From Novosphingobium sp049354825 (lineage in GTDB: Bacteria > Pseudomonadota > Alphaproteobacteria > Sphingomonadales > Sphingomonadaceae): a DNA stretch of 64,000 nt. Where the stretch lies: positions 2,418,001-2,482,000 of the forward strand of contig NZ_CP186480.1 in NCBI RefSeq assembly GCF_049354825.1. Direction: 5' to 3'. The notes beneath the pieces were generated by a model. It was not told where the DNA came from. It did no database searches and saw only the letters and a program-made list of their open reading frames with translations. Below, one piece after another: positions 50,869 to 63,851 of this stretch (positions within the stretch are counted from its first letter, which is position 1; each line of letters begins with the position of its first letter). The position numbers and the translations under genes were made by a program.

Positions 50869-51771
50869 CTACATCTCGAAAGGCACGTCGAACAGGATTC
50901 GCCGGCTGGAAAAATCGATCGCCACCCGGTTGAGCGCGCGCAGGTCGCGGATGCCCAGCAGCAGCGCCGGCTTCTTGTCGAGCTTTAGAGCGGCGAAGGC
51001 CGGCGATTCGGCATAAGCAATGGCCACGTTCTGGAACTTGATCTTGTCGATCGCCAGCTCGCGCGCATAACCGATCCGGGCGTCGACCGTCTGGCCGGTG
51101 ACGCTCGTCAGCGTGGTCGCAACGTCGCGCTTGCGCGCCAGCGTGCGGGCCAGCGCCATGTTGCCGATGCTGGTGTCGGCACCAGTGTCGATCACCACGT
51201 CCACATCGATCCCGTCGAGCCGGGCGTGAGTCATGATGAGCTGGCCGCTGCGCCGCCGCGCCACAACCACGATCTCGAACCCGGCGTTGCCGCCCAGCGC
51301 CTTGGCATCGTCCACCGCGATCAGCTTGCGCTTGAAGTCGAGCAGCACGCGCTGGCCCTGCAGGCTGTCGAGCCCGAGGATACCGTCGGCGCCGATGTGC
51401 TCGGGCTCGAGCAGCGGGGCGAGCAAATTGTAGAAGCTGCGCCGGCCGAGATCGAGCTGGTTGATGCGGACGGTGTCGACCATCTGCGAACCGGCGACGC
51501 CGACCAGCAACGCCTTCTTGGGATCGGTCGCGATCGCCAGGTTGGCGGCGACCGTGCGGCTGAGCACCGTCGTCATCGAGCCGGTATCGATCAGGAACCG
51601 GTACGGGCCGTGTTCGGACAGGCGGACGGGAACGGTCATGCGCTGGCCGGCCTCGGTCCGTGCGGCGATCACGTCGACCTCGCTGGCGGCCTGTCCGCCG
51701 CTTTGCGCGGCGACGACGGGCACGGCGCCGGCGCCCATGAGCAACGCGGCGTAAAGGACGTGTGCGGGCAT
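50869..51771 (-). CDS. Single-chain retropepsin-like aspartic protease with two DTG motifs
   Basis: A 300-residue protein with a signal peptide (VLYAALLMGAGAVPVVAA). Two catalytic-type motifs occur: FLIDTGSMTTVLS with Asp62 and VVIDTGADTSIG with Asp195. Each is followed later by the hydrophobic-hydrophobic-Gly pattern of an aspartic protease half, ILGLDSL and LLGIRDL. Most bacterial retropepsin-like proteins carry one DTG and need to pair; this chain could fold as a pseudodimer, like pepsin. It is periplasmic or membrane-associated. The substrate is unknown. The ABC exporter gene starts 23 bp downstream. Confidence 0.8.
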   Translation of the reverse strand: MPAHVLYAALLMGAGAVPVVAAQSGGQAASEVDVIAARTEAGQRMTVPVRLSEHGPYRFLIDTGSMTTVLSRTVAANLAIATDPKKALLVGVAGSQMVDTVRINQLDLGRRSFYNLLAPLLEPEHIGADGILGLDSLQGQRVLLDFKRKLIAVDDAKALGGNAGFEIVVVARRRSGQLIMTHARLDGIDVDVVIDTGADTSIGNMALARTLARKRDVATTLTSVTGQTVDARIGYARELAIDKIKFQNVAIAYAESPAFAALKLDKKPALLLGIRDLRALNRVAIDFSSRRILFDVPFEM

Positions 51772-52018
51772 GATGCCTCCTCTGCACGCGTTTTACCACG
51801 CGCGCGGCGGAACGTTCAGGAGAATCGATGAACGCGCCGCCGCGATCGATCGACGCACGGCGAGAGAATCACGCAAAGTGGCTGAAAAACGGCGGTTTTC
51901 AGCCGTTTCAGGATCGTGGAGCGCGAGGGCAATTCACCAACCAAAACTTGGTTCCAGAGAAAAAACCTCGTCTTTTCAGAGCCTTGACGGCCTTTGAAAT
52001 AAAATTGCAAAAAGGGCG

Positions 52019-52047
52019 TTGACCGACTCAAGACCCCCCCATATATG
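52019..52047 (+). promoter_or_regulatory. rrn operon promoter
   Basis: TTGACC (52019-52024), 17-bp spacer, TATATG (52042-52047), followed by a G+C-rich start region. The -35/-10 pair matches the rpoBC promoter. The region just upstream is AT-rich. Confidence 0.8.
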
Positions 52048-52170
52048 CCGCTTCACCGAAGGGGAGCAGCCGCTGGAAAGCAGCTTCCACCCATCGGTCG
52101 CCAACACAAACGGACAGCAGTCCCCCGGTATCTAATCGGGGAACGTTAGTTGTCCGCCTCTTGCGTTGAG

Positions 52171-52187
52171 TGGCTCTTTGACATTGT
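52171..52187 (+). promoter_or_regulatory. boxA-like antitermination sequence in rRNA leader
   Basis: TGGCTCTTTGACATTGT resembles the rrn boxA TGCTCTTTAACA. TCTTTGACATTGT is repeated exactly before 23S at 54326-54338, as expected if both serve the same antitermination complex. Confidence 0.6.
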
Positions 52188-52195
52188 CGGTTTTA

Positions 52196-53960
<1,765 letters not shown>

Positions 53961-54049
53961 CTGGAGATCAACACGGGCTTTCGCTCGTGTTGCTAGCCTG
54001 AGCTGGCTAACTGCCGCCTGCGGTCATTTGGCCCGTCCGGCGTGAGAGT

Positions 54050-54126
54050 GGGCTTGTAGCTCAGTTGGTTAGAGCACACCCCTGATAAGGGTGAGGCCGG
54101 TGGTTCGAGTCCACCTAAGCCCACCA
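54050..54126 (+). tRNA. tRNA-Ile (GAT)
   Basis: Spacer tRNA between 16S and 23S. Acceptor GGGCTTG pairs with TAAGCCC, then A and encoded CCA. The anticodon loop CTGATAA gives GAT. Confidence 0.97.
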
Positions 54127-54159
54127 CTCTCGCAACGACCTGGCTTCGGCCGGCGGCGA

Positions 54160-54235
54160 GGGGCCTTAGCTCAGTTGGGAGAGCGCTAGCTTTGCAAGCT
54201 TGAGGTCATCGGTTCGATCCCGATAGGCTCCACCA
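54160..54235 (+). tRNA. tRNA-Ala (TGC)
   Basis: Second spacer tRNA. Acceptor GGGGCCT pairs with AGGCTCC, then A and encoded CCA. Anticodon loop TTTGCAA gives TGC. Confidence 0.97.
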
Positions 54236-54325
54236 CCCTTCGCGGGTGGTCTACTCCAGAGATGAAGACACGAACTTCCGCCGGCCTGGCTTTGGCCAAC
54301 CGGCGGTACGCGGGATCTGCCCGCA

Positions 54326-54338
54326 TCTTTGACATTGT
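54326..54338 (+). promoter_or_regulatory. Second boxA-like site, before 23S rRNA
   Basis: TCTTTGACATTGT is identical to 52175-52187 in the 16S leader. It lies about 150 bases before 23S. Confidence 0.55.
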
Positions 54339-54488
54339 GAATGGGTTTTTTAATCGATGCCGCAACGCAAGCGGCTGCGATCTCCTCAAGGGGTCGTAGT
54401 GCGCGCATTGCACAATCTGGCTGAGATTAATCGTCCGCACCTAGGACAACGCAGGCTCTATGCAGGCCTGACGTTGATGGTGTGGATT

Positions 54489-57283
<2,795 letters not shown>

Positions 57284-57377
57284 GTCCCACCATCAATGTC
57301 AGCCCTGCTGATGTTGATCGGACGATCATCCAGTCAGTAGAAGTGCATCGATTAAAAACCCTGCCCGCCTGCTTCAT

Positions 57378-57496
57378 TGCTTGGTGGCCATAGCGTCAGT
57401 GACCCACCCGATCCCATCTCGAACTCGGCCGTGAAACCTGACAGCGCCGATGGTACTAACGCTCAAGCGTTGGAAGAGTAGGACGTCGCCAGGCAT
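57378..57496 (+). rRNA. rrf: 5S ribosomal RNA
   Basis: About 119 bases. TGCTTGGTGGCC at the start pairs with the end region GTCGCCAGGCA. CCGATCCCATCTCGAACTCGG is the conserved interior. Ends estimated. Confidence 0.95.
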
Positions 57497-57631
57497 TGTA
57501 GCTGGCGGGCACGGTAAAAACCCATTCACAGTTTCAACAAAGCCGCTGCCGGTGCGAACCGCGCGGCGGCTTTGTCGTCTCGGGCCCATTCGGCCTGGGG
57601 CAACGATCCGGGCTCGCCCGATCGACGGTGA

Positions 57632-57708
<77 letters not shown>

Positions 57709-57720
57709 CCGAATTCAACA

Positions 57721-57752
57721 AAGGCCCCGCGTTCGCGGGGCCTTTTGTTTTT
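57721..57752 (+). terminator. rrn operon terminator
   Basis: A 10-bp stem, 57721-57730 with 57735-57744, is followed by TTTTGTTTTT. It ends the rrn transcript after tRNA-fMet. A weaker stem without T run lies at 57537-57575. Confidence 0.85.
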
Positions 57753-57757
57753 GCGGC

Positions 57758-57786
57758 TTGAGCAGCGCGGCGACCTGGCCTAATCC
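57758..57786 (+). promoter_or_regulatory. Possible promoter of tRNA-Gly(CCC)
   Basis: TTGAGC (57758-57763), 17-bp spacer, TAATCC (57781-57786). It lies right after the rrn terminator, so the following tRNA would have its own start. Confidence 0.45.
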
Positions 57787-57812
57787 GCGCGGTGCAGGCC
57801 GTGCCTGCCAAT

Positions 57813-57886
57813 GCGGGTGTAGCTCAATGGTAGAGCAGAAGCTTCCCAAGCTTACGACGAGGGTTCGATTCCCTTCACCCGCTCCA
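57813..57886 (+). tRNA. tRNA-Gly (CCC)
   Basis: Acceptor GCGGGTG pairs with CACCCGC, then T and encoded CCA. The anticodon loop TTCCCAA gives CCC. The anticodon stem has one G-A mismatch at its top. It differs from the TCC gene at 32342. Confidence 0.93.
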
Positions 57887-57997
57887 CGCCCGTACATCGC
57901 TGATCGGAAACGCCAATAACGGCGTGCGTCGTTGTGCGTGAAACCGACGGGCATTCCGGGCGTATGGCCTTCGAACGCCACACAAGCGGAGGACCCG

Positions 57998-58462
57998 ATG
58001 CCCGGCAAGGACGATAACGCGCGCAAGGCGCACATCGACAACATGAACGCGCTGCTCGCCGACTATTTCGCGCTCTACGTGAAGACCAAGAACTTCCATT
58101 GGCACGTTGCCGGCCCGCAGTTCCATGACCTGCACTTGCTGTTCGATACCCACGCGCAGGAGCTGTTCGCGCTGACCGACATCATCGCCGAAAGGGTGCG
58201 AAAGAACGGGGCGAAGACCTTGACCTCGCTCGGCGCGATCAAGGACCGTGCCCGGATCGCGGACGAGGACCGCGCCGACTTGTCGGCGCAGGCGATGATC
58301 CGCCAATTGCGCGATGACAACGTCAAGCTGATCAAAGGCATCCGCTCTGCCAAGGACAGCGCCGGCCAGGTCGGCGACAACGCCACCGATGGCATGAGCG
58401 ATGACTGGACCGACGAGGCCGAGCAGCGCGTCTGGTTCCTCTCGCAACTGCTCGAGGGCTAG
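57998..58462 (+). CDS. dps: Dps ferritin-like DNA-protection protein
   Basis: Forms a 12-mer that stores iron and shields DNA during starvation and oxidative stress. The 154-residue chain has the ferroxidase motif KNFHWHVAGPQFHDLHLLFDTHAQELF, with His and Asp metal ligands, and ends with a helical tail. A strong GGAGGA ribosome-binding site sits before ATG 57998. The upstream frame (57932) is unlikely. The next gene starts 15 bp downstream of its stop. Confidence 0.95.
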   Translation: MPGKDDNARKAHIDNMNALLADYFALYVKTKNFHWHVAGPQFHDLHLLFDTHAQELFALTDIIAERVRKNGAKTLTSLGAIKDRARIADEDRADLSAQAMIRQLRDDNVKLIKGIRSAKDSAGQVGDNATDGMSDDWTDEAEQRVWFLSQLLEG

Positions 58463-58477
58463 GTTACGCAGGCTGCC

Positions 58478-59095
58478 GTGACCGATATTCAACGCATCGA
58501 AGGCGCCGACGACGCGGCGATCGCGGCCTGGCTGACAGGGGAGCTTGTCGCCGCGTTAGCCCGCCGCGAGCGCATCGTAATTTCCGTTCCCGGCGGCAGC
58601 ACACCGTTTCCCATACTAGCACGGCTGCAAAAGCATGCGCTCGACTGGAGCCGGGTCGAGGTCTGGCCCGGCGACGACCGCTGCGTGCCTGAGGATCACC
58701 CGGCAAGCAACGTCGGCAAGATCCGCGCTGCCTTCAAACCGCTCGGAGCGGCGGTGACTCCGCTGGTCGAAGACGCGACACCGCCCGTATTCGCGCTGGT
58801 GTGGTTGGGCATGGGCGAGGATGGCCATGTCGCCAGCCTGTTTCCCAACACCGACCCGCGGCCCGATGCGGCGGCGACGGTGGTCCGCATCACTCCCGAT
58901 CCGCTTCCGCCGGAGGCGCCGTTCGATCGGCTTTCGCTGACGCTGTCAGCGTTGCTGCTGAGCGACCGGATCGCGCTGGTGATGCGCGGCGCGGCCAAGC
59001 GCGCGCTGTTCGAAGCGGCTGCCCGCGGCGAGAACGACCTGCCGGTCGCCCGCCTGCTTGCAGCTGCGCGCCAGCCGATCACATGTTTCGACTGA
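58478..59095 (+). CDS. pgl: 6-phosphogluconolactonase
   Basis: Hydrolyses 6-phosphogluconolactone in the pentose phosphate and Entner-Doudoroff pathways. The 205-residue chain has VISVPGGSTPFPILARL, WPGDDRCVPEDHPASNVGKI and LGMGEDGHVASLFPNT. Translation starts at GTG 58478. Its stop overlaps the start of the NUDIX gene by 13 bp. Confidence 0.92.
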   Translation: MTDIQRIEGADDAAIAAWLTGELVAALARRERIVISVPGGSTPFPILARLQKHALDWSRVEVWPGDDRCVPEDHPASNVGKIRAAFKPLGAAVTPLVEDATPPVFALVWLGMGEDGHVASLFPNTDPRPDAAATVVRITPDPLPPEAPFDRLSLTLSALLLSDRIALVMRGAAKRALFEAAARGENDLPVARLLAAARQPITCFD

Positions 59096-59562
59096 TCCCG
59101 GCGCCGCTGCACCGCCTTCTCCTTCGTATCGCCGACAGAACCCGCCGCCGCTGGTGGCGGCGCTTTCCATCGACAACGCCCGGCGTCCTGATCATCGCGC
59201 TCGATCCGCGGGGGCGCGTGCTGCTGGTCAGGCATAGCTACGGGAGCGGCGAGTGGATGCCGCCGGGCGGCGGCGGCAAGCGCGGCGAAGACCCGGTGGC
59301 CGCGGCGCAGCGCGAGGCGCGCGAGGAGTTCGGCGCCGCGCTGGCGTGCGCGCAGGTGATCTGGACCCAGGCGGACGGCTTGCTGCACGCGGTCGCCGGA
59401 CGCCTGGAAGGCGAACCGGTGGCCGATGGACGCGAGATCGTCGAAGTCGGGCTGTTCGCCGAAGACGATCTTCCACACCCGATGACCCCCCGCCACCGTG
59501 CCGCAGTGCCCGGCTGGGTCAGAACAGCGGCAGCTGCGTTTCCCCCACCGCTCGAGGCGTAG
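59083..59562 (+). CDS. NUDIX hydrolase
   Basis: A 159-residue protein with the NUDIX box GGGGKRGEDPVAAAQREAREEFGA, preceded by GVLIIALDPRGRVLLVRHSYGSGEWMPPGG. The substrate, a nucleoside diphosphate derivative, is unknown. The basic, Arg-rich N-terminus (RRRWWRR) is unusual. It overlaps pgl at its start and the dinB gene at its end (59519-59562, convergent). Confidence 0.88.
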   Translation: MFRLIPAPLHRLLLRIADRTRRRWWRRFPSTTPGVLIIALDPRGRVLLVRHSYGSGEWMPPGGGGKRGEDPVAAAQREAREEFGAALACAQVIWTQADGLLHAVAGRLEGEPVADGREIVEVGLFAEDDLPHPMTPRHRAAVPGWVRTAAAAFPPPLEA

Positions 59563-60646
59563 CGCCGGCATCCTCGTCGTCCTCCTCGAGCGCCGACAAT
59601 GTCAGCCCCATCAGCCGGATCGGCTGCGCCAGTGGCAGGACATCGCCAAGCAGCAGGTGCGAAACGGCCGCGAACTCGGCCCGGGTCGCGATTGGCCGGG
59701 CCGCCGAGCGCGCGCGGGTCAGCAAGCTGAAATCCGCGTGCTTGACCTTCAGGGTCACGGTGCGGCCGGACGCCTCGCTGCGCTCGATCCGCTCCCAGGT
59801 CAGCGCGATGATTCGCTCCAGCGTCTCGCGCAGCGCGCTGCCTGATGAAACGTCGTGATCGAATGTCCGCTCGGCACCAACCGATTTGCGCGCTCGGTGC
59901 GCCTGGACCCGGCGCAAGTCGATACCGCGCGCAGCTCGGAACAGGTAATCGGCCTGGCTGCCGAAGTGCCGACGCAGGAAATCGATGTCGCGCGCCGCCA
60001 GGTCGGCGCCGGTCCGGATGCCAAGCACGGCCAGCCGTTCGGCCCCGCGCGGGCCGACGCCATGGAAACGCGATACCGCCAGCCCCGCGACATAGGCTGC
60101 TCCTTCGCCCGGCCGGATGACGCACAGGCCGTCGGGCTTGTTCTCGTCGCTCGCCAGCTTGGCGAGGAACTTGTTGTAGCTGACCCCGGCGCTCGCGGTC
60201 AGGCCGGTTTCAGCCTTGATGCGAGTGCGGATCAGTTCGGCGATGCGGGTTGCCGATCCAATCCCCTTCACATCATCGGTGACGTCGAGAAACGCCTCGT
60301 CGAGGCTGAGCGGCTCGACGTGCGGGGTGTAATCCTCGAAGATCGCGCGGATTTGCTGCGAAATTGCCTTGTAGACCGCGAAGCGCGGCTTGCGGAACAC
60401 AAGGGCGGGGCACAGCCGCCTGGCCCGGGCCGAGGCCATCGCCGACCGCACGCCGTAACGCCGCGCTTCGTAGCTTGCCGCGGCGACCACGCCGCGGTCG
60501 GACGATCCGCCCACCGCCACCGGCAGCCCGCGCAGGGCGGGCTCGTCGCGCTGTTCGACGCTGGCGTAAAAGGCATCCATGTCGACATGGATGACCTTGC
60601 GCAGGCCGCCGTCATCGGACTCGCCGTCAGGATCGCCAGTGCTCAT
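59519..60646 (-). CDS. dinB: DNA polymerase IV
   Basis: Error-prone Y-family polymerase. The 375-residue chain has catalytic carboxylates Asp22 (in HVDMDAFYASVE) and Asp116-Glu117 (SLDEAFLDV), and Tyr27 at the steric-gate position. The C-terminus ends QLPLF, a classical clamp-binding motif. The start ATG 60646 was chosen because a long upstream frame overlaps another gene. It is not next to imuA or imuB. Confidence 0.93.
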   Translation of the reverse strand: MSTGDPDGESDDGGLRKVIHVDMDAFYASVEQRDEPALRGLPVAVGGSSDRGVVAAASYEARRYGVRSAMASARARRLCPALVFRKPRFAVYKAISQQIRAIFEDYTPHVEPLSLDEAFLDVTDDVKGIGSATRIAELIRTRIKAETGLTASAGVSYNKFLAKLASDENKPDGLCVIRPGEGAAYVAGLAVSRFHGVGPRGAERLAVLGIRTGADLAARDIDFLRRHFGSQADYLFRAARGIDLRRVQAHRARKSVGAERTFDHDVSSGSALRETLERIIALTWERIERSEASGRTVTLKVKHADFSLLTRARSAARPIATRAEFAAVSHLLLGDVLPLAQPIRLMGLTLSALEEDDEDAGATPRAVGETQLPLF

Positions 60647-60722
60647 CGCTGCAAGCCTAGCTTGCCCCGGCCGTGGCAAAAAGGGCTGGCCAGCGATGCT
60701 GCAGCGCGGCATGACGCAGGCC

Positions 60723-61994
60723 ATGTCCGCAACGACCGCGCCTCGATCCCCCCAGTTCAAGCTGGGCGAGGGCGAATTCGTCTTCATGATGGCGATGTCG
60801 ATGGCGCTGCAGGCGCTCGCCATCGACGCGATGCTGCCGGCGTTGGGTGCAATCGCCAGCGACCTGGGCGTTGCCGACCCCAACCGCCGGCAGCTTATCG
60901 TCGGGGCGTTCCTGGTGGCCGCGGGGGTTTCCTCGCTGGTCCCGGGTTCGTTGGCCGACCGGTTCGGGCGGCGCCCGGTGCTGTTCGGCGGCCTGTTCTT
61001 CTACGCACTGTTCGCGATCGGATGCGCGATGGCGAAAAGCTTCGACCAGCTGCTGACGATGCGCGTGCTTCAGGCGGTGGGTAGCTCGGCACTGACCGTG
61101 CTGCCTGCCGCGATCGTGCGCGACCGCTTCGTCGGTGACCGGATGGCGCGGGCGATGTCGACCGTGGCGGTCGTGTTCATGATCGTGCCGATGCTGGCGC
61201 CCAGCTTTGGCCAGTTCGTCATGCTGTTCGCGGGCTGGCGGTGGATCTTCGGCGGCATGGCGGTGATGGCCGCGGTACTGTTCGCGTGGGCATGGCTGCG
61301 CCTGCCCGAAACGCTTCATCCCGATTTTCGCCAGGCGATCGAGCCGGGACGAATCGCGCGCAACATGGTGCTGTCGGCGCGCAACCGCGCTTCGATCGGC
61401 TACGTCATCGGATCCTCGATGGTGATGGCCGGGCTGTTCGGCTATATCAACAGCGCGCAGCAGCTGGTGGCGGAGCACTTCGGAGCCGGGCACTGGTTCC
61501 CGTTGTTGTTCGCGATCAGCGCCGGTTCGATGGCGCTGGCGAACTTCACCAATTCGCGCATCGTCGAACGCTTCGGCGCCCGCCGCGTCAGCCACGCGGC
61601 GCTGCTGACCTTCATCGCGATATCGAGCGTTCAGGTCTGGCAGGCGGCGCGCGGGGGCGAAACGTTGCTCCAGTTCATGCCGCTGATGACCCTCAACATG
61701 ATGCTGGTCGGCTTCATCGGCGCCAACTTCGGATCGATCGCGATGCAGCCGTTTGCCGAGATCGCCGGCGCGGCCGCGTCGTTCCAGGCGTTTACCCGCA
61801 TGGTCATCGGCGCGGTCCTGGGCGCGCTGATCGGCCAGGCCTTCGACGGCACGGCCCTGCCGCTGGCGCTGGCACTGCTGAGCGGCGGCATCGTGTCGCT
61901 GATACTGGTGCTCTACAGCGAACGCGGCAAGCTGTTCCGGCGCCTCAACCAGCGCGGGACCACGCGCGATCCGGGGATGCCGTCGGCGCACTAG
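60723..61994 (+). CDS. Bcr/CflA-type MFS drug exporter
   Basis: About 423 residues with twelve helices in the major facilitator superfamily. SMALQALAIDAMLPALGAIASDLG, the SLADRFGRRPVLFGG loop between helices 2 and 3, and RVLQAVGSSALTVLPAAIVRD resemble Bcr/CflA multidrug exporters. Substrate unknown. Start ATG 60723 is preferred, but 60711 is nearly as good and ribosome-binding sites are weak. It is divergent from dinB. Confidence 0.82.
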   Translation: MSATTAPRSPQFKLGEGEFVFMMAMSMALQALAIDAMLPALGAIASDLGVADPNRRQLIVGAFLVAAGVSSLVPGSLADRFGRRPVLFGGLFFYALFAIGCAMAKSFDQLLTMRVLQAVGSSALTVLPAAIVRDRFVGDRMARAMSTVAVVFMIVPMLAPSFGQFVMLFAGWRWIFGGMAVMAAVLFAWAWLRLPETLHPDFRQAIEPGRIARNMVLSARNRASIGYVIGSSMVMAGLFGYINSAQQLVAEHFGAGHWFPLLFAISAGSMALANFTNSRIVERFGARRVSHAALLTFIAISSVQVWQAARGGETLLQFMPLMTLNMMLVGFIGANFGSIAMQPFAEIAGAAASFQAFTRMVIGAVLGALIGQAFDGTALPLALALLSGGIVSLILVLYSERGKLFRRLNQRGTTRDPGMPSAH

Positions 61995-62098
61995 GCAGGC
62001 GTCCGGGCCCTCTTGCGCTCGGCTTGGTGCGCCACTAGAGCGGCCCGCAACTGGGCGCCGCGCGCCTTTTTCTTGAGCCAGGGCCAACGGGGATACCG

Positions 62099-62992
62099 AT
62101 GCAGGATCGTTTCAACACCACTGCCGGCTGGGTGCTGTTTTCCGGCATCGTCGCGCTGGGTCTGGCCAGCTTTTCGGGCAAGGTCTTCCACGCCAACAAG
62201 GCTGAGCGGCCCGAGAAGATGGGTTACGAGATCGCCGGCGTCGTCCATTCGGGCGGCGAAGGCGCGGCTGCCGCCGAGCCGTTCGAGGCGCTGCTCGCCA
62301 AGGGCGATGTCGCCAAGGGCGAAGCGACCTTCAAGAAGTGCCAGAGCTGCCACACCGCGAACCAGGGCGGCGCCAACGGCATCGGCCCGAACCTGTTCGG
62401 CATCGTCGGCGACAAGAAGGCCGAAGGCCGCGGCGGATTCGCGTTCTCCGATGCGCTCAAGTCCAAGGGCGGCACTTGGGACTGGGCCAGCTTGAACGAG
62501 TGGCTGACCAACCCCAAGGCTTATGCCCCGGGCACCAAGATGAGCTTCGCCGGCCTTCCTGACGGGCAGGAACGCGCCAACGTGATGCTGTACCTGAACT
62601 CGCTCGGCTCCAACCTGCCGCTGCCGGCGGTTCCGGCCGCCGCCGCCGCGCCTGCCGGTGCCGCGGGAACGCCAGTCGCCGCCGCCGATCCGGCCAAGGG
62701 GGAACAGTCGTTCAAGAAGTGCCAGTCCTGCCACACCATCAACCAGGGCGGCGCCAACGGTATCGGCCCGAACCTGTTCGCCATCGCCGGCGACAAGAAG
62801 GCCGAGGGCCGCGGCGGGTTCGCGTTCTCCGATGCGCTCAAGGCCAAGGGCGGGGTGTGGGACGATGCCAGCCTCGATGCCTGGCTGACCAACCCGCGCG
62901 CCTTCGCGCCGGGCACCAAGATGAGCTTTGCCGGCCTGTCCGACGCGCAGGAGCGCGCCAACGTGATCGCCTACATCAAGTCGCAGAAGTAA
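62099..62992 (+). CDS. Membrane-anchored diheme cytochrome c
   Basis: The 297-residue protein has an N-terminal anchor helix (GWVLFSGIVALGLASFSG), an Ala/Pro-rich linker and two cytochrome c domains, each with CQSCH (81-85 and 208-212). Met148 and Met275 in PGTKMSF are the likely axial ligands. Both domains share nearly the same sequence. Single-domain relatives, CycM-like, move electrons between bc1 and oxidase; petABC is about 30 kb away. It stands alone, 105 bp after the exporter. Confidence 0.9.
   Translation: MQDRFNTTAGWVLFSGIVALGLASFSGKVFHANKAERPEKMGYEIAGVVHSGGEGAAAAEPFEALLAKGDVAKGEATFKKCQSCHTANQGGANGIGPNLFGIVGDKKAEGRGGFAFSDALKSKGGTWDWASLNEWLTNPKAYAPGTKMSFAGLPDGQERANVMLYLNSLGSNLPLPAVPAAAAAPAGAAGTPVAAADPAKGEQSFKKCQSCHTINQGGANGIGPNLFAIAGDKKAEGRGGFAFSDALKAKGGVWDDASLDAWLTNPRAFAPGTKMSFAGLSDAQERANVIAYIKSQK
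62309..62989 (+). repeat. Tandem internal duplication of the cytochrome c domain
   Basis: Two copies lie 381 bp apart, about 62309-62620 and 62690-62989. The central stretch from FKKCQSCH to ALKxKGG is nearly identical at the DNA level, with only scattered substitutions. Domains differ mainly at their ends and linker. Confidence 0.85.
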
Positions 62993-63179
62993 GGCGCAAG
63001 TCGGCACTGCAGGCGGCCGCTGGCGGCACGCCGGACCAAGCGCAAACCTCACTCGGGCTCGCGAAGGTTTCGCTACCCTCGGCTGCGCCGCGGCGTAGGC
63101 GATCGGCGGCACTGCGCCGCGATTTTCAAGCGAGGCCGGGTCAAGCTGCGACCGCATCGCCGCGACTGCCCCGTCCGGC

Positions 63180-63851
63180 TCAGGTCGCAGCGGTGGCCTT
63201 GAACCCCTGCGCGATCACGTACCACTCGCTGCTGCCCTTGCGGCTGGCGGGAGGCTTGGCGTGCTTGACGGTCTTGAAGTTCCGTTTCAGCAGCCCGAGC
63301 AATTCGGCATCGGTTCCGCCGGCGAAGACCTTGGCCACGAATGCGCCGCCCGGGGCCAGCGTCTCGACCGCGAAGTAGGCGGCGGCTTCCACCAGGCCCA
63401 TCGTGCGCAAGTGATCGGTCTGCTTGTGGCCAACGGTATTGGCCGCCATGTCGGACAGGACAAGGTCGGGCGGGCCGCCCAGCGCACCTTCCAGCGCGGC
63501 GGGGGCGTCCTCGGCCATGAAGTCCATTTCGAAGATCGTCACGCCCTCGATCGCGTCGGTCGGCAACAGGTCGATGCCGACGACCTGCGCCTTGGGCGCG
63601 CGGGCGCGGACGATCTGGCTCCACCCGCCCGGCGCGATGCCAAGGTCGACCACGCGGCGCGCACCCTTGAGGATCGCGAAGCGGTCGTCGAGCTCTGCCA
63701 GCTTGTAGGCGGCGCGGCTGCGATAACCGTCCGCCTTGGCCTGCCTGACGTAAGGATCGTTGATCTGGCGCGTCAGCCAGCGCGCCGAACTGGCGGTGCG
63801 GCCGCGCCCCGTCTTGAGCCGCTCGCCCGGATTGCGTCCCGAGCGGCTCAT
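63180..63851 (-). CDS. rlmE: 23S rRNA 2'-O-ribose methyltransferase
   Basis: FtsJ-type enzyme, methylates U2552 (E. coli numbering) of 23S rRNA. The 223-residue chain shows SRAAYKLAELD with the active lysine, VVDLGIAPGGWSQ for SAM binding, LVLSDMAANTVG with Asp, AKVFAGG and SSEWYVIAQGFK; these supply the K-D-K-E set. Its ATG overlaps the stop of the next gene (ATGA). Confidence 0.95.
   Translation of the reverse strand: MSRSGRNPGERLKTGRGRTASSARWLTRQINDPYVRQAKADGYRSRAAYKLAELDDRFAILKGARRVVDLGIAPGGWSQIVRARAPKAQVVGIDLLPTDAIEGVTIFEMDFMAEDAPAALEGALGGPPDLVLSDMAANTVGHKQTDHLRTMGLVEAAAYFAVETLAPGGAFVAKVFAGGTDAELLGLLKRNFKTVKHAKPPASRKGSSEWYVIAQGFKATAAT

Noticed and set aside
51984..52006. A second rrn promoter with TTGACG at 51984
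   Set aside because: The only T-rich -10-like sequence is about 10 bp away, too near for sigma70.
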